Part shown: positions 6,629 to 12,107 of the stretch, piece by piece
How positions within the stretch are numbered: the stretch's first letter is position 1
Layout: the number at the start of each line of letters is the position of its first letter
Assembly: GCA_021205645.1 (NCBI GenBank)
Contig: JAJPXE010000097.1
Span: 1 to 12,107 of the forward strand
Direction of reading: 5' to 3'
Length of the DNA: 12,107 bases
Source of the DNA: Candidatus Gastranaerophilales bacterium
Lineage (GTDB): Bacteria > Cyanobacteriota > Vampirovibrionia > Gastranaerophilales > Gastranaerophilaceae
Made by a program: the position numbers and the translations under genes
The notes under the pieces: generated by a model
Told to the model about the DNA's origin: nothing
Databases searched by the model: none
The model's input: the letters and a program-made list of their open reading frames with translations, nothing else

Positions 6629-7060
6629 ATGAAAATACTGCTTATAAACGGACCTAATCTGAATATGCTCGGATTAAGAGAACCGGAAAAGTACGGAAAT
6701 GTTACACTGAAAGCCATTGAAGAAATGCTTTGCTGCGAAGCAAAAAAATCGGGTGCCGAACTGGATTGTTTTCAATCAAACCACGAAGGTGAAATAATAG
6801 ACAAAATCCAATCGGCAGAAAATAACTGTGACGGGATAATTATCAATGCGGGCGGATATACGCATACAAGCGTTGCCATACGTGATGCAATAGCTTCGGT
6901 CAGTATTCCCGCTGTCGAGGTACACATGACAAATATTCACGCAAGAGAAGAATTTCGGCACACTTCTTTACTATCCGGAGTCTGTATTGCTCAGGTCGCC
7001 GGGTTTAAAGAAAATTCATATAAATATGCTCTTGAAGGGTTATTGCAACACCTTCAATAG
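6629..7060 (+). CDS. aroQ: Type II 3-dehydroquinate dehydratase
   Basis: This 143-residue cytoplasmic enzyme carries out the third step of the shikimate pathway, trans-dehydration of 3-dehydroquinate to 3-dehydroshikimate. All type II signatures are visible: GPNLNMLGLREPEKYG (8-23), with the lid arginine R17 and catalytic tyrosine Y22; FQSNHEGEIID (48-58); INAGGYTHTS (72-81); and VEVHMTNIHAREEFRH (96-111), with H99 as the likely general acid. The family forms dodecamers and its normal length is about 140-150 residues. The SD sequence AGGGAG lies nine bases before the ATG. It is the first gene after a good promoter, and the channel gene follows after 30 bases without a terminator, so it is probably co-transcribed with the efflux genes. 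No functional link between shikimate synthesis and the pump is evident. Confidence 0.97.
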   Translation: MKILLINGPNLNMLGLREPEKYGNVTLKAIEEMLCCEAKKSGAELDCFQSNHEGEIIDKIQSAENNCDGIIINAGGYTHTSVAIRDAIASVSIPAVEVHMTNIHAREEFRHTSLLSGVCIAQVAGFKENSYKYALEGLLQHLQ

Positions 7061-7090
7061 TTACACTTAAGAACTGCTATGGGGATAGAG

Positions 7091-8605
7091 ATGAAAAAGA
7101 TATGCAAAATGCTTTTTGTTTTCGTGCTGATAATATTGGCTTGCACAAGAGTATTTGCAATTGATAGAATTGAGCTTTCAACAATACCGATTAAAGAAGG
7201 TGATATGCTTACGCTTGAAGAATGTATCAACATAGCCTTGCAAAGAAGTCCTGCCATTAAGAATTACAGATATAACTACGAAATGGCAAAACACAACGTA
7301 AGTATTGCCAAAGGTGAATATTCACCGACAATATCCGCCGGTGCAGGTTACGCTCACGGGTTTAATTCAAATAAAAGACGACTCGGAAGCTATACCAGAA
7401 CACTCCCGAGTGTTGATGCAAGACTGCAGCAGCTTATCTGGAACTTCGGACGTACGTCGGCTAATATTAGAATGGAAAAATTTTATAAAATTGCTGCCGA
7501 ATATGACTTTTATCAAGAAGTGATAGACACCATTTTTGATGTTAAATGCAAATATTATGCGGTTCTTGCAGCTAAAGCAATAGTTGATATCGATAAAGCA
7601 AATGTTCAGATTAATGAAAGAAACTACCAGAGAACAAAAGCATATTTTGAAGAAGGTATAAAATCCAAAATTGACCTTGTTAATGCGGAGGTGTATTTGA
7701 GCGACTCAAAAATAACGCTCGTTCAAGCGGAAAACGATTATAAAAATGCAATTGTTTCTTTAAATAATGCAATGTACGTTGCATTTGCACCGCAATACTC
7801 AATTAAAAATACGGAAACATTCAATTTTAAATATGATTATCTTCCTGTAAGCCTTGTAAAAATAACCGATTACAAAGACATAAGCGACCTGCCGGATGCG
7901 GTGTATAATGCAACCTTTACCACTCAAGTCGAAAAGACAGAAATTCTGAAAGATTATGTGTTTAAGAAATTCCCGTACTCATTCGATGAAGCAATAAAAC
8001 TGGCATATGAAAACAGGTGGGATTTAAAAGCATTAGAGGCGACAAAAAATGCTTTAAAACAATATTTGCTCTATGTGAAACGTGAATATTATCCGGAGCT
8101 TTCAGGCAGTGTCGGATATGGATTTGTTAACAGGGAGCTTTACTCAAACAATTCTTTTGATATAGCCGTTGAAATTTCTTCCGCCCTTAACCCATTCCAG
8201 ACAAAACATAAGATTGATAATGCTAAAATTCAGGTTGAAATGGCTCAAAACGATATCGAAGAGCTTAAACAAAACATGTTTTTTGATATCCAGAAAGCGT
8301 ACATTGATATGATAACTTACGAGAAACAAATTCCGCTAAACGAGATAAAAGTCCGGCAGACACTGGAGAATTTAGAGCTTGCAGATGGAAGATATGAAGT
8401 AGGTCTGGGTGATTTTATTGAAGTTCAGGATGCTAAGGTTAATTATAATAATGCACAAAATACTTACATTCAAACTATTTATGATTATAATGTATCAAGG
8501 GCAACTCTTGAAAGAGAAATTTCATTACAGGAAAACACAATTAAGTTAGAGGACAAAGCAAATGCCGAATTTAGAAGAAATAAAAGAAAAAATAAAAACA
8601 ATTAA
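7091..8605 (+). CDS. TolC-family outer-membrane efflux channel
   Basis: This 504-residue protein would form the trimeric outer-membrane exit duct of a tripartite pump. A signal peptide (residues 1-23, ending VFA) precedes two outer-membrane efflux protein repeats. The first starts around LTLEECINIAL (40-50) and the second around YSFDEAIKLAY. Both have the long helices and the short strand segments expected of the family (for example SGSVGYGF in the second repeat). A spacer of roughly 50 residues separates the repeats. I chose ATG 7091 over ATG 7079 because GGGG (7081-7084) lies six bases upstream and the signal peptide starts there. ILAC (15-18) resembles a lipobox but has Leu at -2, so cleavage after A23 seems likelier than lipoprotein processing. 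The 3' end overlaps the adaptor gene by 44 bases. The adjacent MacA- and MacB-like genes indicate it serves that pump. Confidence 0.93.
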   Translation: MKKICKMLFVFVLIILACTRVFAIDRIELSTIPIKEGDMLTLEECINIALQRSPAIKNYRYNYEMAKHNVSIAKGEYSPTISAGAGYAHGFNSNKRRLGSYTRTLPSVDARLQQLIWNFGRTSANIRMEKFYKIAAEYDFYQEVIDTIFDVKCKYYAVLAAKAIVDIDKANVQINERNYQRTKAYFEEGIKSKIDLVNAEVYLSDSKITLVQAENDYKNAIVSLNNAMYVAFAPQYSIKNTETFNFKYDYLPVSLVKITDYKDISDLPDAVYNATFTTQVEKTEILKDYVFKKFPYSFDEAIKLAYENRWDLKALEATKNALKQYLLYVKREYYPELSGSVGYGFVNRELYSNNSFDIAVEISSALNPFQTKHKIDNAKIQVEMAQNDIEELKQNMFFDIQKAYIDMITYEKQIPLNEIKVRQTLENLELADGRYEVGLGDFIEVQDAKVNYNNAQNTYIQTIYDYNVSRATLEREISLQENTIKLEDKANAEFRRNKRKNKNN

Positions 8606-9752
8606 ATATTGCAGAGAGATTGGAATATTACTTGTAATACTACTGTTTGTAATGTTATTTAACGGGGGCAATAAGGCGAAGCAATATGAAACCCGTCCGG
8701 TACAGCGCAGGACAATAACACAGGTTGTAGAAGCATCCGGAACAATTAATCCTGTTAATACGGTCAGCGTAGGTTCAACAGTATCCGGTCTTGTGAGTGC
8801 AATATACGTTGACTACAACTCTGTAGTAAAGAAAGGTCAGCTGCTTGCCGAGATTGACCCGAGAACATTCCAGCAGACCGTTAACCAAAATCTTGCGGAA
8901 ATAAACAATGCTAAAGCTGATTTAAGAGATATGCAGGCTAATCTGGAGATGAGCAAAAAAACTCTAACCAGATATCAGAACCTTTACAAACGGAATTTTG
9001 TTCCGAAAAGTGAGCTTGATCAGGCAATAAACGATTACAAATCCGATGTTGCAAAAGTAGCTGCCGCACGTGCAGCAATCGCAAAAGCCAATGCACAATA
9101 CCAAAATGCACTCATCAACCTGAACTATACGAAAATCACAGCACCGGTAGACGGTATGATTATCTCGAGAGAAATCGACCTTGGTCAACCTGTTGCTGCA
9201 AGTTTTCAGGCTCCGGAACTATTCACTATAGCTCAGGATTTGCAAAAAATGCAGATTGAGGTTAACGTATCAGAAGCAGATATAGGAAACGTTAAAGAAG
9301 GTCAGGATGTCGAATACACACTCGATGGGTACCCGAACACAACATTTAAAGGGCAAGTAACTCAGGTCAGGATTTCTCCGACAACCGTTTCTAATGTTGT
9401 TACCTATTCTGTTATTGTCGGGGTTGATAACAGTGATTTAAAATTGAAACCCGGCATGACAGCAAATGTATCAATTATAACAGCAAAGCATGAAAATGCA
9501 CTGTGCGTTCCGAATATTGCCCTTAAATTCACACCTGACACAAACGGTCCTAAATATGATAAACAGGGCATCTGGCTTTTGATAAAACGCTCAATCAAAC
9601 GCATTGAGATAGAAACGGGTTTAAGTGATGATTCTTACACTGAAATAACCTCAAAAAATATATCCGAAGGTGATATGGTAGTGGTTGGATGCCGCCATAA
9701 AAAAGGCGGGAAATCTCAATCAGGAAACAGAATGCGTCCGCCAATGATGTAA
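8562..9752 (+). CDS. macA: MacA-like periplasmic adaptor (membrane fusion protein)
   Basis: This 396-residue adaptor would link the inner-membrane ABC transporter to the TolC-like channel. One N-terminal membrane segment (about 20-34) anchors it. It is followed by the first half of the lipoyl/barrel-sandwich domain (about 65-100, ending in LLAEIDPRTF), an alpha-hairpin coiled coil (about 104-185) and the second lipoyl half (YTKITAPVDGMI, 189-200). Then come a beta-barrel with the MacA-typical stretch LFTIAQDLQKMQIEV (220-234) and a membrane-proximal domain to the end. The C-terminus is a short basic Gly/Lys-rich tail. ATG 8562 is preceded by AGAGGA. It overlaps the channel gene by 44 bases, an unusually long overlap that suggests coupling. 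Its last base is the first A of a TAATG junction, but the ATPase more likely starts at 9779. Confidence 0.93.
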   Translation: MPNLEEIKEKIKTIKYCREIGILLVILLFVMLFNGGNKAKQYETRPVQRRTITQVVEASGTINPVNTVSVGSTVSGLVSAIYVDYNSVVKKGQLLAEIDPRTFQQTVNQNLAEINNAKADLRDMQANLEMSKKTLTRYQNLYKRNFVPKSELDQAINDYKSDVAKVAAARAAIAKANAQYQNALINLNYTKITAPVDGMIISREIDLGQPVAASFQAPELFTIAQDLQKMQIEVNVSEADIGNVKEGQDVEYTLDGYPNTTFKGQVTQVRISPTTVSNVVTYSVIVGVDNSDLKLKPGMTANVSIITAKHENALCVPNIALKFTPDTNGPKYDKQGIWLLIKRSIKRIEIETGLSDDSYTEITSKNISEGDMVVVGCRHKKGGKSQSGNRMRPPMM

Positions 9753-9778
9753 TGCTCATAATTCATACGGGATTTAAT

Positions 9779-10495
9779 ATGGCACTTATTGATGTTAAAA
9801 ACTTAATAAAAACATATCAAACAGGTGAGGAGAGTTTCAATGCACTTAATGATGTATCTTTCAGTATTGACAGCGGTGAATTTGTCGCCATAATGGGTAC
9901 GTCCGGCTCCGGAAAATCAACCTGTATGAACACATTAGGGACACTTGATATTCCCACCTCGGGGACATACCTTTTTGACGGTGTTGATGTTTTTTCACTC
10001 TCATCGGACGAACTTTCAGAAATCAGAAATTCAAAACTCGGTTTTGTATTTCAGGGTTTTAATCTGATATCACGAACATCTGCACTTGATAATGTTGAGC
10101 TTCCTATGATATACAAGGGTATACCGGAGGAAGAACGTCATATCAGAGCAAGAAATGCATTAAAAGTAGTCGGTCTGGAAAAGCGGGAGGATCATATGCC
10201 TAACCAGATGTCAGGCGGGCAACAGCAAAGAGTAGCCATAGCCCGTGCAATTGTGAATGATGCACCGCTGATACTTGCAGATGAGCCAACAGGGAACCTT
10301 GATACAAAAACCAGTATTGACGTTATGAACTTTTTTGTAGAGCTTAACGAAAAATACGGAAAAACAATTGTTCTGGTAACGCACGAACCCGATATTGCGG
10401 AATACACCAAACGCATAATCAGGTTTAAAGACGGTTCAATAGTATCGGATTTGCCGAAAAATGAATGGCTTAAACAAAGGACCAGAGAAACATGA
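9779..10495 (+). CDS. ABC transporter ATPase, MacB/LolD type
   Basis: This 238-residue nucleotide-binding subunit would power the neighbouring permease. The complete ATPase core is visible: Walker A GTSGSGKST (40-48), a Q-loop in VFQGFNL, the signature SGGQQQR (145-151), Walker B ILADEPTGNLD (165-175) and the H-loop histidine H202. It belongs to the MacB/LolD/FtsE group. In E. coli MacB this domain is fused to the permease; here it is a separate chain. I prefer ATG 9779, with GGGA at 9769-9772 six bases upstream and the typical start ALIDVKNL, over ATG 9752. The latter overlaps the adaptor stop codon as TAATG but has no SD sequence and would add nine residues. The 3' end overlaps the permease gene by four bases (ATGA). 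Confidence 0.95.
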   Translation: MALIDVKNLIKTYQTGEESFNALNDVSFSIDSGEFVAIMGTSGSGKSTCMNTLGTLDIPTSGTYLFDGVDVFSLSSDELSEIRNSKLGFVFQGFNLISRTSALDNVELPMIYKGIPEEERHIRARNALKVVGLEKREDHMPNQMSGGQQQRVAIARAIVNDAPLILADEPTGNLDTKTSIDVMNFFVELNEKYGKTIVLVTHEPDIAEYTKRIIRFKDGSIVSDLPKNEWLKQRTRET

Positions 10496-11721
10496 TAGAT
10501 TTTAAATCAACATTAAGAATTGCAATCAATTCGCTAAAAGTAAATAAAATGCGAAGTATGCTGACAAGCCTGGGTATAATTATCGGTGTAAGTGCCGTGA
10601 TAATAATGCTCGCAATCGGTACGGGAGCACAAGAAAAGGTACAGCAGAATATGGAATCAATGGGCAGCAATCTTCTGACAGTAAGGGGGGCATCTGCAAA
10701 ATCAGGCGGTGTGCACATGGGTATGGGTTCCATACCCACGCTTACAACAAAAGATGCAATTGCCATAAATAAAAATGCAAGAGGCGTATTGGCTGTTGCC
10801 CCTGTTTCATCAGAAACAAAACAACTGACTTACAGCAATCAAAACTGGTCAACAACCGTATATGGCACAATGCCTGAATATTTTTTTATAAAGAATTATG
10901 AGTTGGATAACGGCAGAGGGTTTATACCGGAAGATATAAGAAATGCGGCAAAAGTTGCCGTTCTGGGAACAACCGTTGCATCGGAATTGTTTGGAGATGT
11001 TGACCCCGTAGGGCATACGATGCGTGTCGGGAATGTCCCGTTTAAAATAATAGGAACGCTTAAATCTAAAGGTCAATCCGGACCTATGGATCAGGACGAC
11101 TTAATCTTTATACCGCTGACAACGGCACAACGAAAAGTATTCGGAACGGATTTCCCTAACACGGTTAGCATGATTGTAGTAAAATGTCAGGATGCCGATG
11201 TTGTTGACACAACGGAAGCCGATATTGATGAGCTGCTTATGAAACGCCATAATATCGGAGCTAATCAAACAAAGGATTTTGAAATAAGAAATTCAGCCGA
11301 ATTTCAAGAAAAGATGAAATCAACAGTTCAGACATTTGCAATACTTCTTGCATCAATCGCATCGGTATCGTTACTGGTAGGCGGTATCGGGATTATGAAC
11401 ATAATGCTTGTGTCCGTAACCGAGCGAACAAAGGAAATAGGAATAAGAATGGCAATCGGGGCAAGAGCGTGGGATATACGGTGGCAATTTTTGATTGAAT
11501 CGTTTTTATTATCAATCATAGGCGGTCTGGCGGGTGTATTTGTCGGAGTGACCGGTTCTCTGCTTGTCGGGGTATTCGCTTCTGAAATGTCCGTAAAGAT
11601 ATCTATGTTCTCCGTATTGCTGTCACTGGGTTTTTCGGGGCTTGTCGGAGTTGCGTTCGGGTATTATCCGGCATACAAAGCTTCACTTCTCAACCCGATT
11701 GATGCATTAAGATATGAATAA
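10492..11721 (+). CDS. macB: MacB-type ABC transporter permease
   Basis: This 409-residue inner-membrane protein has MacB/FtsX topology: one N-terminal membrane helix (about 22-44), a large periplasmic domain (about 45-280) and three C-terminal helices (about 282-308, 335-362 and 370-395). The segment after the second helix, SVTERTKEIGIRMAIGA, is the conserved coupling motif of the family, and the protein ends in the typical NPIDALRYE. MacB proteins transmit ATP-driven movement to the periplasm and push substrates from there through MacA and TolC, rather than moving them across the inner membrane. Substrates known for relatives include macrolides, haem precursors and peptide toxins; none can be assigned here. 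It lacks a fused ATPase, which the preceding gene supplies. The start is coupled by ATGA, with AAAGGA at 10476-10481. No clear intrinsic terminator follows. Confidence 0.94.
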   Translation: MIDFKSTLRIAINSLKVNKMRSMLTSLGIIIGVSAVIIMLAIGTGAQEKVQQNMESMGSNLLTVRGASAKSGGVHMGMGSIPTLTTKDAIAINKNARGVLAVAPVSSETKQLTYSNQNWSTTVYGTMPEYFFIKNYELDNGRGFIPEDIRNAAKVAVLGTTVASELFGDVDPVGHTMRVGNVPFKIIGTLKSKGQSGPMDQDDLIFIPLTTAQRKVFGTDFPNTVSMIVVKCQDADVVDTTEADIDELLMKRHNIGANQTKDFEIRNSAEFQEKMKSTVQTFAILLASIASVSLLVGGIGIMNIMLVSVTERTKEIGIRMAIGARAWDIRWQFLIESFLLSIIGGLAGVFVGVTGSLLVGVFASEMSVKISMFSVLLSLGFSGLVGVAFGYYPAYKASLLNPIDALRYE

Positions 11722-11738
11722 TTGGGTTTTCAGGTAGA

Positions 11739-11822
11739 GTTTGAGGAAAAATCCCAAACCACCGGCAGGTTATAATAATCTTTCAGATTAGTTAACCGTC
11801 CTTTCATCCCTGCGGACAAGGA
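11739..11822. other. Series of three small hairpins after the permease gene
   Basis: Three inverted repeats follow one another. GTTTG(A)GG pairs with CCCAAAC (11739-11759), a 7-bp stem with one bulged A. GGTTA and TAATCT pair with AGATTA and TAACC (11768-11797), 11 bp with a small internal loop and a TTC tip. TCCTT pairs with AAGGA (11799-11822). None is followed by a T-run, so they do not look like intrinsic terminators. They may stabilise the end of the pump mRNA or belong to the larger structured region. Confidence 0.45.
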
Positions 11823-11841
11823 AAAATGTGATCAAAGCTCT

Positions 11842-11949
11842 CTTGCGTGATAGGAGATATCCCGTTTTGCCCTGCTCCGCCAGAGAGGGCAGAATTTGTT
11901 AGCGGGCTTTGCGAGCTTACAAATTCGGGCGAGGTGATATCTGTGTAAG
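11842..11949. other. Branched inverted-repeat element 1 (candidate structured RNA)
   Basis: The outer stem is CTTGCGT (11842-11848) with GTGTAAG (11943-11949), using some G-U pairs if read as + strand RNA. It continues, after a bulge, as AGATATC (11855-11861) with GATATCT (11936-11942). Inside are two hairpins. Hairpin A is TGCCCT(G)CTC (11868-11877) with GAGAGGGCA (11883-11891), a CGCCA loop and one bulged G. Hairpin B is GAATTTGTTAGC (11892-11903) with GCTTACAAATTC (11915-11926), 11 of 12 pairs and a GGGCTTTGCGA loop. Together they make a three-way junction. The strand and the biological role are unknown. It matches no RNA family that I can name. Confidence 0.5.
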
Positions 11950-11988
11950 TTCCGGAATATAATTCATTTACCCCTTAAGGATGAGGTG

Positions 11989-12077
11989 ATTGCACCCCAC
12001 CCCTGCGGAGCAGACAGTGCCAACTGGCTTTGCAGGCGGAGCGGGTGGGAACCAGTTTGCGCTGCGGGTGTAGCAAT
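11989..12077. other. Branched inverted-repeat element 2 (candidate structured RNA)
   Basis: The outer stem is ATTGC and ACCC (11989-11997) with GGGT (12066-12069) and GCAAT (12073-12077), with GTA bulged. Inside are a small CTGC-GGA-GCAG hairpin (12003-12013) and a longer stem, GTGC(C)AACTGG (12017-12027) with CCAGTT(T)GCGC (12052-12062). The loop of the long stem contains GGGTGGG (12043-12049), a perfect complement of CCCACCC (11996-12002). This offers either a pseudoknot or a competing fold. It has a layout like element 1 and shares GGCTTTGC in a loop. Confidence 0.45.
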
Positions 12078-12097
12078 AACCCCAGCCCGGACGCGTC

Positions 12098-12107
12098 GGG
12101 GGGGGGG
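12098..12107. repeat. Terminal G10 run
   Basis: The window ends inside ten consecutive G, after CCCGGACGCGTC. A homopolymer at the very end is often a sequencing or assembly edge artefact, especially next to repeats. The last 20-30 bases should be trusted least. Confidence 0.8.

Larger units (their letters stand above)
11722..12107. other. Gene-free, structure-rich, G+C-richer 3' region
   Basis: I find no supported protein gene in these 386 bases on either strand. The composition shifts visibly: GC-rich words such as GCGGAGC, CCCTGCGGA and GGCTTTGC appear that are rare elsewhere in the window. Short repeats include CCCTGCGGA at 11808-11816 and 12001-12009. GCTCCGCC at 11874-11881 is complementary to GGCGGAGC at 12035-12042, and CTGCTCCGC at 11872-11880 is complementary to GCGGAGCAG at 12005-12013. 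A TATAAT at 11771 has no well-spaced -35. The region may be a structured RNA, a dispersed intergenic repeat, or a relic of a mobile element. Confidence 0.7.

Noticed and set aside
9752..9778. Upstream ATG start for the ABC ATPase at 9752
   Set aside because: It overlaps the adaptor stop codon as TAATG but lacks an SD sequence; ATG 9779 has GGGA six bases upstream and matches the typical family start.
11771..11776. TATAAT as a promoter for the 3' structured region
   Set aside because: The hexamer is perfect, but the nearest -35-like TTGAGG (11741-11746) is 24 bases away, and the site lies within a hairpin stem.
11842..12077. tRNA or rRNA fragments in the GC-rich 3' region
   Set aside because: No tRNA cloverleaf with T-loop GTTCRA or a CCA-ready acceptor stem, and no recognisable rRNA core words are present.
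12083..12107. CCCGGACGCGTC plus poly-G resembling a cloning or sequencing adaptor end
   Set aside because: The word partly resembles MluI-containing library adaptors and the poly-G could be an instrument artefact, but I cannot confirm it from sequence alone, so I treat it only as a low-trust edge.

Overview
This window comes from an AT-rich bacterium with a double-membrane envelope: it encodes a TolC-like outer-membrane channel, a MacA-like adaptor and a MacB-like ABC transporter. An oxygen-sensitive two-subunit [4Fe-4S] L-serine dehydratase points to an anaerobic or gut lifestyle. The acidic, duplicated EF-hand-like protein, the codon use and the mix of genes make me think of a Gastranaerophilales/Vampirovibrionia (Melainabacteria) genome. 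That placement is an impression, not a proof. All convincing genes are on the + strand, and start codons include ATG, GTG and TTG behind G-rich Shine-Dalgarno (SD) sequences of the AAGGGG type.

Layout. (1) 137-1519 is a stand-alone gene for a duplicated protein with EF-hand-like loops. (2) 1520-1837 is an information-rich intergenic region with a C9A9 homopolymer, a strong terminator, a second hairpin whose T-run faces the minus strand, a five-run G-quadruplex motif made of TTTACCCC repeats, and the polA promoter. (3) 1838-6484 is a tightly packed unit: polA, a small secreted protein, then sdaAB and sdaAA. (4) 6485-6628 holds a perfect nine-copy hexamer microsatellite and a TTGACT/TATGCT promoter. 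(5) 6629-11721 is a second packed unit: aroQ (shikimate pathway), a TolC-family channel, a MacA-family adaptor, an ABC ATPase and a MacB-type permease. The last four together would form a complete tripartite MacAB-TolC-type pump, with ATPase and permease on separate chains. (6) 11722-12107 has no convincing gene, is visibly richer in G+C than its surroundings, and is packed with inverted repeats. These fold on paper into several hairpins and two branched structures. The window ends in a G10 run.

Most of the genes are ordinary. The best candidates for something new are the structured 3' region (11739-12077) and the TTTACCCC/G-quadruplex block upstream of polA. The two share a motif whose complement is the polA Shine-Dalgarno sequence. 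Also notable are a DNA polymerase I whose proofreading residues are all replaced and which carries a clamp-binding-like QLGLF peptide, and the AATTAG microsatellite just upstream of the aroQ-pump promoter.
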